Assembly (NCBI RefSeq): GCF_000155595.1
Contig: NZ_DS989905.1
Span: forward strand, 299,850-363,849
Direction of reading: 5' to 3'
Origin: Synechococcus sp. PCC 7335
GTDB lineage: Bacteria; Cyanobacteriota; Cyanobacteriia; Phormidesmidales; Phormidesmidaceae
Length of the DNA: 64,000 bases
Part shown: piece by piece, positions 16,461-25,491 of the stretch
Layout of the letters: each line of letters begins with the position of its first letter
Numbering within the stretch: position 1 is the stretch's first letter
The notes under the pieces: model-generated
The model's input: the letters and a program-made list of their open reading frames with translations, nothing else
Databases searched by the model: none
Told to the model about the DNA's origin: nothing
Program-made: the position numbers and the translations under genes

Positions 16461-17714
16461 ATGGTTTTTAAGCATGCTCAGAGCAGAGGGCTTCGTCGTC
16501 GAACCTTTTTACGAGGAGGGGTGGGATTTGCTTCGGCGATCGCACTTGCAAAACTAACCGGCTGTCAGCCTGCAGCCACAGGCGAAACGGCTGGCGATGG
16601 TACAGGCAACGCCAGTGGCGAACCAGTCAAGTTGGGGCTAATTGCTGCGATTACAGGCGCTTCTGCGCTGTCAGGCGAATCGATTAAGCGTGGGTTAGAA
16701 GTCGCGATTGACGAAATAAATGCTAACGGTGGCGTGATGGGCGATCGCCCGATAGAGCTGGTGATTAGAGATGACGAGTCCACCCCGGCAAAAGGCGTAG
16801 CAGCAGCTCGTGAACTGATTGAACGAGAGCAGGTTGCGGCTATCTTTGGCGGACTAGATTCGCCCGTTTCGTTGGCTATGCTCCCCGTCATTCATGAGCT
16901 AGAGACACCTTATATGGGGGTTTGGGCCGCAGCGACAGGTATCACCCGCAATGATTTTGAGCCGAACTATGCGTTTCGCGTCTCTGCCAACGACAACATT
17001 GTCGATAGCTTTTTGACTCGCTATGCTCAACAGGAAAAAGGCGCTTCTAAAGTTGGGCTGGTGCTGATTAACAACCCGTGGGGCGAGTCAAATCAGAAGG
17101 GGTTTGAGGAATGGGCACCCAAATACGGTCTAGAGATTGTAGGAATCGAGAAATTCAACGATGGCGATACTGACATCTCATCGCAGTTAAGTCGACTCCA
17201 ATCCGGGGGGGCAGAAGCACTGCTGCTAGTGGCCAATGCCGCACCAGGTGCTCAGATGATGAAATCTTTGGATCGGCTCAGTTGGGATGTGCCTGTTATC
17301 TCTCACTGGGGAATTTCGGGTGGGCGCTTTCCCGAATTAGCGGGGGAAGAGACTGCGAAGAAAGTCACGTTTGTACAGACCTACAGCTTCTTTGGTGAGC
17401 AAAGCCCGGTTGGTGAGAAAGTACTGGCTGCCCTACAAGAAAAGTATGGCCTGTCTGGCCCAGAAGAGATTCTCGCGCCGGTTGGAACAGCTAACGCCTA
17501 CGATGCGATGAACCTGATGGCCCTAGCCTTAGATACTGCCGAATCGTTAGAAGGGCCAACTTTGCGCGAAGCATTCTACAATTTACCGACCTACGAGGGG
17601 CTAATTAAAACTTACGAGCAGCCCTTTACCCCTGACAATCACGATGCCCTAGATGAAGATGACTACATCTTGGTGCAGTGGGATGGGGATCAGATTGTGC
17701 CGCTAGACGCTTAA
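16461..17714 (+). CDS. Branched-chain amino acid-type ABC transporter binding lipoprotein
   Basis: The 417-residue protein is a LivJ/Amt-type periplasmic binding protein. Its leader has both a twin-arginine motif (RRRTFLRGG, Arg12-14) and a lipobox with Cys35 (LTGC), so it is likely a Tat-exported lipoprotein. The mature part has the type-I binding fold, opening KLGLIAAITGASALSGESIKRG. It precedes livH by 31 bp in a three-gene importer operon. The ligand is uncertain: this family binds amino acids, urea, amides and nucleobase-like compounds. The cytosine-deaminase-like gene behind the operon would fit a nitrogenous heterocycle. Confidence 0.9.
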   Translation: MVFKHAQSRGLRRRTFLRGGVGFASAIALAKLTGCQPAATGETAGDGTGNASGEPVKLGLIAAITGASALSGESIKRGLEVAIDEINANGGVMGDRPIELVIRDDESTPAKGVAAARELIEREQVAAIFGGLDSPVSLAMLPVIHELETPYMGVWAAATGITRNDFEPNYAFRVSANDNIVDSFLTRYAQQEKGASKVGLVLINNPWGESNQKGFEEWAPKYGLEIVGIEKFNDGDTDISSQLSRLQSGGAEALLLVANAAPGAQMMKSLDRLSWDVPVISHWGISGGRFPELAGEETAKKVTFVQTYSFFGEQSPVGEKVLAALQEKYGLSGPEEILAPVGTANAYDAMNLMALALDTAESLEGPTLREAFYNLPTYEGLIKTYEQPFTPDNHDALDEDDYILVQWDGDQIVPLDA

Positions 17715-17745
17715 CGCTTTCTTCTACGAAGTTCTACGAATCCTT

Positions 17746-18615
17746 ATGTGGCCACAGCTGATTCTGTCTGGTATGGCAATTGGGAGCATGTATGGCCTGG
17801 TTGCTTTAGGTTTTCAAATAACCTACGCCGTTTCTAACACTATGAATTTCTCCCAAGGGGCGGTGGTGATGGTAGGGGCAGTGGTCTGCTATTGCCTAAA
17901 TATCACTTGGGGTGTGAATGCGGTGATCGCGGTGCCGCTCACGCTGATTCTCTGCGCCATCTTCGGCTTACTGATCGAACGCTGGGTGGTTCGGCCCTTT
18001 GCGCGTAATGGCTCTCAGTCGTGGCTGCTGAGCACGATTGCACTGGGTATTATTACTGAGAACATCGCTATGCTGACCTTTGGCAAAGAGGTTCGTGGCT
18101 ATCCTTCTGTGCTAGCTGAAACACCAGTTTCAATTCTCAACTTTGGGGTATATCCGCTGGAGCTAGTGATTCCAGTAGTAGGGCTAGCTAGTGCGATCGC
18201 GCTACGGCTTTTGTTCACCAGAACGCTGTGGGGCAAAGCCTTTCGCGCCGCTAGTGAAAATCCCGATACCGCCCGATTGCTAGGCGTGCCAGTGACCTGG
18301 CTGATTGCACTATCGTTTAGCCTATCCACCATGCTTGCCGGACTCGCCGGTATGCTGATTGCACCCATTGCCAATGTCTCGGCCACGATGGGAACCCTGC
18401 TAGGCGTAAAAGCCTTTGCCACGGCAATGATCGGGGGTCTGAGTAATCCCTGGGGGGTGATGCTAGCGGGGGTGATGTATGGCATTGTCGAATCGGTGGC
18501 GGCCGGAACGCTAGGCGGTAGCTATCGAGAAATTGTTGGTTTTTTGGTGGTGATTGCGGTACTGAGCGTCAGGCCCAATGGACTGTTTGGGCGATCGCAA
18601 GTGAAAAAGGTGTGA
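17746..18615 (+). CDS. livH: LivH-type ABC transporter permease
   Basis: The 289-residue membrane protein has about eight hydrophobic segments and the LivH landmarks GMAIGSMYGLVALGF at the N-terminus, AASENPDTARLLGVPV in the cytoplasmic coupling loop, and IGGLSNPWGVMLAGV near the C-terminus. It forms the translocation pore with the LivM part of the next gene product. The stop overlaps the GTG start of the fusion gene by four bases, so the two are translated in step. Confidence 0.92.
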   Translation: MWPQLILSGMAIGSMYGLVALGFQITYAVSNTMNFSQGAVVMVGAVVCYCLNITWGVNAVIAVPLTLILCAIFGLLIERWVVRPFARNGSQSWLLSTIALGIITENIAMLTFGKEVRGYPSVLAETPVSILNFGVYPLELVIPVVGLASAIALRLLFTRTLWGKAFRAASENPDTARLLGVPVTWLIALSFSLSTMLAGLAGMLIAPIANVSATMGTLLGVKAFATAMIGGLSNPWGVMLAGVMYGIVESVAAGTLGGSYREIVGFLVVIAVLSVRPNGLFGRSQVKKV

Positions 18616-21110
18616 TCGCCATGAATACTCGTTTGATGGTTGGGCTGACTATCTTTGCGCTGGCGATTGCCGCTGCGCTAGGTGCGCCAAATACCTACTA
18701 CTTGTTTGTGTTAGGCATGATCGCGGTAACGACGATTGTCTCAGTAGGGCTTAATGTTTTGGCGGGCCTGTCAGGGCAAATTTCGATTGGCCATGCAGGC
18801 TTTTTTGCTATTGGCGCTTACGCGGGCAGTTTGTTGATGTTGAGGGCTGATTGGCATCTTGGCGCGGCGCTACTATTGGGTGCAATCACGGCTGCTGGAA
18901 CGGGCGTTGCCCTCTCCGGTCCAGCCTTGCAGGTCAGCGGTCCTTACCTGGCGATGGTCACCATTGCTTTCGGCATCATCATCGAGCGAGTACTGATCGA
19001 ATGGGTGAGCCTAACTGGCGGCTTTGGGGGGCTCTCTGGCATCCCTAAGCCCACTCTTCTGGGACTTCAGCCAGCCTTACGCGAAAGTGTTCTGCTTGTG
19101 ATTGTGCTGGCGTTTTTATCGGTTGTCTCCTTTGCACTGCTGAAGCGTCATCCCTGGGGAAAGGCATTCCAGGCGGTGCGTGATGACGCGATCGCCGCGG
19201 CGGCGGTTGGCCTAAATCCTTTGTATGTGAAGGTTATGGGCTTTGCAGTATCAGCCGCGCTCACTGGACTAGCAGGGGTCTTTTTTGCGATCATTGTCGG
19301 CTTTGTTAGCCCTGATAGCTTCACCTTTCACCGTTCTATTCTGTTTCTGCTAGCGATTATCCTAGGCGGACTCGGTACGGCTGAAGGCGCCTTTATCGGT
19401 GCTTTGATCCTGGTCATTCTGCCAGAATTTTTGCACGACTTTGTTGACTATCAGCTATTGGTGTTTGGCTCGCTACTGCTGCTCACCCTACGCCTAGCCC
19501 CGGACGGCATTATGAGCCTATTCCATCGCTGGGCAAAGCCAAAAGCGGCTATTCATCCCCTGTCAGACCCGCCCGACCTGCCTAGTTTTATCGCCCAAAA
19601 TAAACAACAAACCTCGCTGAAGATTGATGCTCTCACCATTCAGTTTGGTGGCATTAAGGCTGTAGACAACGTCAGCTTTACTGCCCAGCCGGGCACCATC
19701 ACAGCCGTAATTGGCCCCAACGGGGCGGGTAAAACCACACTACTTAACCTGATCAGCGGCTTCTATCGTCCTCAATCAGGCTCTATTCAACTTGGTTCAG
19801 CTCAGCTCAATCGTATGAGTAGCCGCCGAATTACCGACCTAGGCGTCAGTCGAACGTTTCAATCGACCCGTTTGTTCAATTCTCTCTCTGTCTTAGATAA
19901 TCTGCGGGTAGCCGCTGTCGGCAAGCGTCTAGGGTTTATTTTGAAAGCGCTGCTGGGCATAGGCATTCGTCGTCAGCCTGAACCGCAGCTATTGGAAGTG
20001 CTCTCATTTGTCGGCTACCGAGGGAATATTCACCGCACAGCCGCCGCGCTGCCGTTTGTCGATCGTCGTCTAGTCGAAATTGCTCGTGCTTTGGTGACTT
20101 GTCCCCAAGTTTTGCTGCTCGATGAGCCTGCTGCCGGGTTAAGCAAAGAAGACAAGAAAACGCTAGCTCAGCTGATTCGTCGAATTGCCAGCAGCGGGCT
20201 CAAGGTGATCTTGATTGAGCACGATATGGAACTGGTGATGGAGATTTCTGATCAGGTTCTGGTGATGGATAGTGGCAGGGCGATCGCCTATGGCCCACCG
20301 GCTCAAGTTCAGCAAGATCCCGAAGTATTAGCGGCTTACTTAGGAGTTAGCGCAACAGATGCTGAACTGAGCCGCGAAACGCTAGCTGCGCCAGAACCTG
20401 TGCTGGTAGTGAAGAATCTAGTCACGGGCTACGACGCGCTACAGGTGATTGCCGGGCTGTCTTTGACCATCAGCCAAGGTGAGCTGGTAACCGTAATTGG
20501 CGCTAACGGGGCCGGAAAGAGCACTCTATTAAAAAGTCTAGTTAATTTATTGCCTGCCTGGTCAGGCGATATTGACTTTTTAGGCCATTCGCTGGCGACC
20601 GTTCCAGCACACAAAATGGCAGCGCAGGGGCTGGTACTGGTGCCTGAAGGTCGTCAGGTGCTCAAGGAATTGGATGTGGTCAGCAACCTCAGGCTGGGCG
20701 GATTCCATCGTCGGGATAAGGAGATTGAGGCCGATATTGAGCGAATGCTGACGCGGTTTCCAAGACTGCGAGAGCGACAGCAGCAAAAGGCGGGCTTGCT
20801 CTCTGGAGGAGAACAGCAAATGCTAGCGATTGCCCGTGGCCTGATGGCTCGACCACTGCTGCTGCTGCTAGACGAACCGTCTTTGGGACTTGCGCCTCAG
20901 CTCGTAACTAGTCTGTATGCGACATTGGCAAGCTTGCGAGATGAAGGCATAACTATTCTGCTCGTAGATCAAATGGCGAGTCTAGCGCTAGAGATCGCTG
21001 ATCGGGCCTACTTATTAGAAACGGGAAGAATCGTGCGTTCGGGTGCTGCTGAAGACTGGCGGAATGATCCGGACCTGGCGAAGGTGTACCTGAGTGGTTC
21101 CACTTCGTAG
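18612..21110 (+). CDS. LivM-LivG-LivF fusion: ABC permease with two ATPase domains
   Basis: One 832-residue polypeptide holds three transporter subunits usually encoded separately. Residues 1-310 are a LivM permease with GQISIGHAGFFAIGAY and the coupling motif AVRDDAIAAAAVGLN. Residues about 335-575 are a LivG-like ATPase (Walker A GPNGAGKTT, LLLDEPAAGLS) whose signature reads LPFVDRR where LPYGDQR or LSYGQQ is usual, so the signature Gly is Val. Residues about 594-832 are LivF-like (GANGAGKST, LLSGGEQQ, LLLDEPSLGLAP), fully canonical. GTG 18612 overlaps livH; ATG 18621 is an alternative. LivM-LivG fusions are known; the triple form is less common. Substrate unknown. Confidence 0.93.
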   Translation: MIAMNTRLMVGLTIFALAIAAALGAPNTYYLFVLGMIAVTTIVSVGLNVLAGLSGQISIGHAGFFAIGAYAGSLLMLRADWHLGAALLLGAITAAGTGVALSGPALQVSGPYLAMVTIAFGIIIERVLIEWVSLTGGFGGLSGIPKPTLLGLQPALRESVLLVIVLAFLSVVSFALLKRHPWGKAFQAVRDDAIAAAAVGLNPLYVKVMGFAVSAALTGLAGVFFAIIVGFVSPDSFTFHRSILFLLAIILGGLGTAEGAFIGALILVILPEFLHDFVDYQLLVFGSLLLLTLRLAPDGIMSLFHRWAKPKAAIHPLSDPPDLPSFIAQNKQQTSLKIDALTIQFGGIKAVDNVSFTAQPGTITAVIGPNGAGKTTLLNLISGFYRPQSGSIQLGSAQLNRMSSRRITDLGVSRTFQSTRLFNSLSVLDNLRVAAVGKRLGFILKALLGIGIRRQPEPQLLEVLSFVGYRGNIHRTAAALPFVDRRLVEIARALVTCPQVLLLDEPAAGLSKEDKKTLAQLIRRIASSGLKVILIEHDMELVMEISDQVLVMDSGRAIAYGPPAQVQQDPEVLAAYLGVSATDAELSRETLAAPEPVLVVKNLVTGYDALQVIAGLSLTISQGELVTVIGANGAGKSTLLKSLVNLLPAWSGDIDFLGHSLATVPAHKMAAQGLVLVPEGRQVLKELDVVSNLRLGGFHRRDKEIEADIERMLTRFPRLRERQQQKAGLLSGGEQQMLAIARGLMARPLLLLLDEPSLGLAPQLVTSLYATLASLRDEGITILLVDQMASLALEIADRAYLLETGRIVRSGAAEDWRNDPDLAKVYLSGSTS

Positions 21111-21134
21111 CTCTATCTAAGTAGCTCTATCTAA
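21107..21134 (+). repeat. 14-bp tandem duplication at the end of the ABC operon
   Basis: GTAGCTCTATCTAA occurs twice without spacer; the first copy includes the stop codon of the fusion gene. Looser copies continue to about 21170. Confidence 0.7.
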
Positions 21135-21223
21135 ATAGTCCTGTCTCAAATCGTTCTATCTCAAAATAGAGCCGCTCCAGTTGAATAAAGTTTTAGTAGA
21201 GCTGCTATACAACTAAACTAGGG

Positions 21224-21234
21224 ATAATCATTAT
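21224..21234. promoter_or_regulatory. Fur/Zur-like palindrome upstream of amidohydrolase
   Basis: ATAATCATTAT is a perfect 11-bp palindrome (in context GGATAATCATTATGG) 47 bp before the amidohydrolase start. It matches the inner part of Zur/Fur boxes but lacks the outer TG...CA bases seen at znuA. A match this short can arise by chance. Confidence 0.3.
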
Positions 21235-21280
21235 GGTCAATCAAGCTTTCATTTCATCCTCTTTCTAATGCGTAGTCCCT

Positions 21281-22546
21281 ATGACAAAACAGAGCCAGGT
21301 TGTTGATCAAAACATTGACTTGAAGATTGATCTAAAAATTGAAAATGCGGCCTTGGCAAATCACAGTGAGCAACAGACGATTGCTATCCACGACGGCTTG
21401 ATCAAAGACATTTCACCCATCATTTCAGCGCCTGCGGCTCGAACTTTCGATGCTAAAGGCAATCTGGTGATTCCTGGTCTGATAGATCCCCACCTGCATT
21501 TGGATAAGGCTTTCTTACTTGAGCAGTCTCCTGCTAAGCAAGGTACTTTTCAAGAAGCGCTAGAAGAAACGCTACGGCTCAAGAAAGAGTTTACGATTGA
21601 GGATATTCAGGCGCGAGCCCGTCGCGTCATTAACAACGCGATCGCCTTTGGTATCACCGCTATCCGCAGCCATGTAGAAGTCGATCCTGTTCTCAAGCTC
21701 ACCTCCATCAAGGCCCTACTGCCACTTCAGCAAGAATACGCTCAACGCCTCACGCTTCAGCTAGCTATTTTTGCCCAAGAGGGCATCACTAATCAGCCCG
21801 GCACCGAACAACTCCTGCATGAAGCCCTCACCCTAGGCGGCGACGTTATTGGCTCAGCCCCCTACACCGACCCAGATCCTGAACGCAACATCAACATTGT
21901 GTTTGACCTGGCACAAACTTTCAACTGCGATGTTGATTTTCACCTCGATTTTCTAGATGACGATGAGCCGCTGCTCTTTCCTATTGTCGCCCGCGAAACC
22001 ATCAAGCGCGGCTGGCAAAATCGCGTCTGCCTTGGTCATATGACTCGGCTAGCGGGCCTAGAGCCAGCCGCGCTCAAAGACGCCGCCGCTCTTTTACAAG
22101 AAGCGGGGATTTCTGTTTTAGCCCTGCCTGCTTCTGATCTCTACATGATGGCTCGCCAAGATACCCATAATGTTCGTCGCGGGGTTGCCCCGGTTCAAAC
22201 TTTGTCTGACTGGGGTGTGAACTGTGCGATCGCTACCAACAACATTCAGAACCTCTTTACCCCTTTTGGTGACGGCGATCCGCTGAAAATCTGTACTCTG
22301 CTAGCGCAGGTACTACAGCTAGGCACCCGTGAGCGTCACGCCCTTTGCCTCGCTATGGCCACAACCCACGCAGCTAAGGCTATCGGTATCGCTAACCATC
22401 GCATCGCGGCTGGCAATAGAGCTGATCTAGTTGTTCTTAATGCGCATTCACCTTCACAAATCATTGGTGATCCCCCCTGTAATCGCACTAACATAAAATC
22501 TGGGAAAATTGTTTCTCAAACTCGCAGAGAACAAGTATTTTCCTGA
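21281..22546 (+). CDS. Cytosine-deaminase-like amidohydrolase
   Basis: The 421-residue protein is a metal-dependent TIM-barrel hydrolase of the cytosine deaminase subgroup. It has the HxH metal motif in DPHLHLDKAF, a His-Asp pair in DFHLDFLDDDE and His in CLGHMTRL. At the place of the conserved metal/catalytic Asp (CodA GHDD or the usual GSDN) this protein reads ATNNIQN, followed by the expected PFGDGD. CodA releases ammonia from cytosine; related members act on cyclic ureas and amides. Lying 170 bp behind the ABC importer, it may process the imported compound. The activity is inferred only at the level of C-N bond hydrolysis. Confidence 0.85.
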   Translation: MTKQSQVVDQNIDLKIDLKIENAALANHSEQQTIAIHDGLIKDISPIISAPAARTFDAKGNLVIPGLIDPHLHLDKAFLLEQSPAKQGTFQEALEETLRLKKEFTIEDIQARARRVINNAIAFGITAIRSHVEVDPVLKLTSIKALLPLQQEYAQRLTLQLAIFAQEGITNQPGTEQLLHEALTLGGDVIGSAPYTDPDPERNINIVFDLAQTFNCDVDFHLDFLDDDEPLLFPIVARETIKRGWQNRVCLGHMTRLAGLEPAALKDAAALLQEAGISVLALPASDLYMMARQDTHNVRRGVAPVQTLSDWGVNCAIATNNIQNLFTPFGDGDPLKICTLLAQVLQLGTRERHALCLAMATTHAAKAIGIANHRIAAGNRADLVVLNAHSPSQIIGDPPCNRTNIKSGKIVSQTRREQVFS

Positions 22547-22579
22547 AGAGCATAGACCCTTCTTCCGTACGCTGTAATA

Positions 22580-22807
22580 ATGAACTACCTGATTTTCTTG
22601 CTTCTTGGTTTCGGCGCGCTATGGGCAGGGCTAAAGCTGTTTGACGATGAAGTGCTGCTCATCGTGACGCTCTTTGTTGGTTCAGGGCTGGTCCTAGTCG
22701 GCCTAGTCTCCTCTCCTGTCCAGCTTCAAGTTGTTATTGAGGTGGCTTTGATAGCTGGTTTATTCCATACCTGCATGGAGTGTATCGAAAGAGGTGGCCG
22801 CGCGTAG
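22580..22807 (+). CDS. Small hydrophobic membrane protein
   Basis: The 75-residue product has three closely packed hydrophobic segments (residues 2-16, 25-45, 48-65) and ends CMECIERGGRA. It lies 34 bp after the amidohydrolase on the same strand and could be co-transcribed. I do not recognise the family. Hydrophobicity and position favour a real gene, although the length alone is weak evidence. Confidence 0.55.
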   Translation: MNYLIFLLLGFGALWAGLKLFDDEVLLIVTLFVGSGLVLVGLVSSPVQLQVVIEVALIAGLFHTCMECIERGGRA

Positions 22808-22904
22808 CCACGCCAAACTATGGCAATGTAGCTGTCACCAGTGAGTGCGATTGAACAATTTGCTTTGTGCTGCTTCTGACAGAAATGACTTTGAGGCAGT
22901 ACGC

Positions 22905-23435
22905 CTACCACAGCTCTGGATCGCTCAGCGGCGCTACACAAGAGAGTTTTATAGGCTTAGATGTAAGAATATTCTCACTAAGGGCAATTGCCTGCCACCC
23001 AAAAGGATACTGAAGTTCGTAAGGCGAAGAATATTTTGAAGCAATATCAGAATTGAATCCGAACTTGCCATAATAGTGCGGATCGCCGTAAACGAATACA
23101 GCGTCTACGCCTACTTGTGATAATCGCTCTATGCCGCTTTTGACTAGGTTCGAACCAATCTGGCGTTTTTGATATTCCGGCTTGACGCCGAGCGGTGCAA
23201 GGATGTAGCCGAGCCAGCTTTTGTTGTTAATGGTTACAGGACTAAACGCCACATGGCCAACTACTACACCATCAGCTTCGGCAACTAGCGAGAGCGTGCT
23301 TGGGTTCGTTTCTTCACTCAAAAGATTCACTGCAAGCGCTGAAACCTTTTGCTTTTCCCCTTCAGAGAAAGCGCACAAATGAACCTTGCGAATATCTGCG
23401 ATATCAAGACTGGTTGCTGCTCGAATATGTGCCAT
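22905..23435 (-). CDS. GNAT family N-acetyltransferase
   Basis: The 176-residue protein resembles the YhbS group: N-terminal ATSLDIADIRKVH, a central VGHVAFSPV strand, and the acetyl-CoA loop in LGVKPEYQKRQIGSNLVKSG, followed by VFVYGDPHYYGKFGF, which is characteristic of this subgroup. The acceptor is unknown. It lies 39 bp downstream of the alcohol dehydrogenase-like gene on the same strand and is probably expressed with it. Confidence 0.9.
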   Translation of the reverse strand: MAHIRAATSLDIADIRKVHLCAFSEGEKQKVSALAVNLLSEETNPSTLSLVAEADGVVVGHVAFSPVTINNKSWLGYILAPLGVKPEYQKRQIGSNLVKSGIERLSQVGVDAVFVYGDPHYYGKFGFNSDIASKYSSPYELQYPFGWQAIALSENILTSKPIKLSCVAPLSDPELW

Positions 23436-23474
23436 TGGCTGCCTATTTGTTTGGTGGATGGTTAGTATCCGATC

Positions 23475-24485
23475 TTATTGACTTAGGCCCTCTAAAACGG
23501 TTTTGCCGATCGCGCTTCCACTTTCCTGAAATTCATGCGCGGCACGTAAGTTTTCGACGCTTAGAGTACCACCCTGTTTGTTGACTGTTGAAAGTAGTGT
23601 GCCACTATCTAGAAGCTCTGAGACTTTGTTCAATAGCTTATGCTGCTCGTCCATATCGTCCGTGTGAAACATCGAGCGAGCAAACATAAATTCCCAACTT
23701 AAAGAGAGGGCTTTTGGCTTAATCGAAGCGACATCTAGCGACTTTGGATCGTCAATCAACGCGATGTGTCCACGCGGTTTGATTAACGCGTTAATAGATG
23801 CAAAATGCTGAGCTGTATGCGTGAGTGACGCCACATACTTCGGCGAGATATTCAGCGCCTTCATCTCTTCATCTAGCGGATTGCGATGATTGATAATGTG
23901 ATCTGCCCCCATCTTTTCTACCCATGCGCGTGTATCATTGCGCGATGCCGTAGCAATTACCGTCAGGGCTGTTAGCTTCTTCGCCAATTGAATTAAGATA
24001 GAGCCTACGCCACCGGCGCCGCCAACAACCAATAGCGCTTCACCTTCACCCTTTTCTTCGTTTAGGCTAAAGCTATCAAATAGAATCTCCCATGCCGTAA
24101 TGCTCGTGAGCGGCATACCTGCAGCCTCCACAAAGCTGAGAGAGACTGGCTTACGACCTACGATCCGTTCATCGACTGCATGAAGCGCAGCATTAGTGCC
24201 AGGACGAGTAATATCACCTGCATAGAATACTTCATCACCAGGGCGAAACCGCGTAACGTTTTCACCAATTTCTTTCACAACGCCTGCTGCATCAAACCCA
24301 AGAATACGGGGCTGCCCTTCTGGCTGCGCAGTCGCACGGACTTTGATATCAACTGGATTTACTGAAACACCACGGACTTCTACTAATAAGTCGTTCGGTC
24401 CAATTTCCGGCGTATCCGCATCAAATTCAACTAGGGCGTTTTCGGCTGAAATGGGCCCTGCATTTTGATAACCAATTGCTTTCAT
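23475..24485 (-). CDS. Quinone oxidoreductase-like medium-chain dehydrogenase
   Basis: The 336-residue MDR protein has a GroES-like N-terminal domain ([11 protein letters not shown]) and a Rossmann domain with [18 protein letters not shown]. The catalytic-zinc ligands of true alcohol dehydrogenases are absent, so despite the common family name (zinc-binding alcohol dehydrogenase, ZADH) it is likely an NADPH-dependent quinone or enone reductase. It is divergent from a LysR gene with 104 bp between, the classic layout for a LysR-controlled target. Confidence 0.9.
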   Translation of the reverse strand: MKAIGYQNAGPISAENALVEFDADTPEIGPNDLLVEVRGVSVNPVDIKVRATAQPEGQPRILGFDAAGVVKEIGENVTRFRPGDEVFYAGDITRPGTNAALHAVDERIVGRKPVSLSFVEAAGMPLTSITAWEILFDSFSLNEEKGEGEALLVVGGAGGVGSILIQLAKKLTALTVIATASRNDTRAWVEKMGADHIINHRNPLDEEMKALNISPKYVASLTHTAQHFASINALIKPRGHIALIDDPKSLDVASIKPKALSLSWEFMFARSMFHTDDMDEQHKLLNKVSELLDSGTLLSTVNKQGGTLSVENLRAAHEFQESGSAIGKTVLEGLSQ

Positions 24486-24589
24486 GCTGCTATCTCTCAG
24501 TTTGTGGAAGCGATAAGAGCATGTTAACCATTTGGATTAGAAAGATAAATAGGCTTGAAGCTAAATGATAATTCGGATATTTTTGATAG

Positions 24590-25471
24590 ATGGATGTTCT
24601 ATCACTGCGACTTTTTATCAGAATTGCAGAACTAGGCGGCGTCACAGCAGCGGCTCACGATCTATCGCTTTCACCAGCAAGTGCAAGTGCTCGTCTAGTA
24701 AAACTTGAAGAGATCGTCGGATTTCGCCTATTCAACAGAACGACTAGAGCGGTATCGCTAACAACAGATGGAGAGTTGTTTTTGCCCTACGCTCAACAAA
24801 CGCTAGAGACGCTAGAAACTGGACTGAACACGGTACAAGGACAAGAAAAATCAGCCCAGGGCCTATTGCGAATAGCCATGCCTGGCTCCTTTGGCCGCAT
24901 GTATATCATTCCGCTTTTAGCTGAATTTCAGACGTGCTATCCACGAGTTCGTCTTGACTTAAGATTATCTGATGAAGTGCTTGATGTTGTTGAAGGTGCT
25001 TACGATCTCATTATTCGAAATGCACCGCTGTCTGACAGCAGCCTAATTGTCCGAAAGCTCGCCTTTGATCGACGTCTGCTTGTGGCTTCTCCTACCTATC
25101 TCAAACAGCATGGCGTTCCGCTTACACCAGCCGATCTTGCGAGGCATCGTTGCGTCACCCTCGGCGAGACAAAATGGGAGTTTGAAGATGGTCAGACTGT
25201 TAGCGTTTCGTCTTCAGCTACTGTCAATGACGGTGAGGCAATGCGAAATATGATCGAGTATGGAATGGGTATCGGTATGAAGTCCGTTTGGAATGCTAGC
25301 GAAAGCTTAGAGTCCGGTCTGCTTGTTGAAGTGCTGCCTGACTTTCCACTAGTTACAGAAGCCTCTATTTGGCTGCTTTATCCAAGTCGCCGCATGATCG
25401 CTCCGAAAGTTCGCGCAATGATTGATTTCCTGCTTAAACGGTTCTGGCCCATGCCGCCGTGGGAGCACTAG
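24590..25471 (+). CDS. LysR-family transcriptional regulator
   Basis: The 293-residue protein has the N-terminal winged helix (LRLFIRIAELGGVTAAAHDLSLSPASASARLVKLE) and a C-terminal effector-binding domain of the periplasmic-binding fold. It probably controls the divergent oxidoreductase/acetyltransferase pair. The family (CrgA/PA2206-like) often responds to electrophiles or quinones, which would fit the target; the effector is not visible. Confidence 0.9.
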   Translation: MDVLSLRLFIRIAELGGVTAAAHDLSLSPASASARLVKLEEIVGFRLFNRTTRAVSLTTDGELFLPYAQQTLETLETGLNTVQGQEKSAQGLLRIAMPGSFGRMYIIPLLAEFQTCYPRVRLDLRLSDEVLDVVEGAYDLIIRNAPLSDSSLIVRKLAFDRRLLVASPTYLKQHGVPLTPADLARHRCVTLGETKWEFEDGQTVSVSSSATVNDGEAMRNMIEYGMGIGMKSVWNASESLESGLLVEVLPDFPLVTEASIWLLYPSRRMIAPKVRAMIDFLLKRFWPMPPWEH

Positions 25472-25491
25472 AAGAGGCGATCGCCTCTCGT

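Noticed and set aside
18099..18485. 128-codon minus-strand frame
   Set aside because: Antisense shadow of livH with low-complexity Pro/Ser/Ala content.
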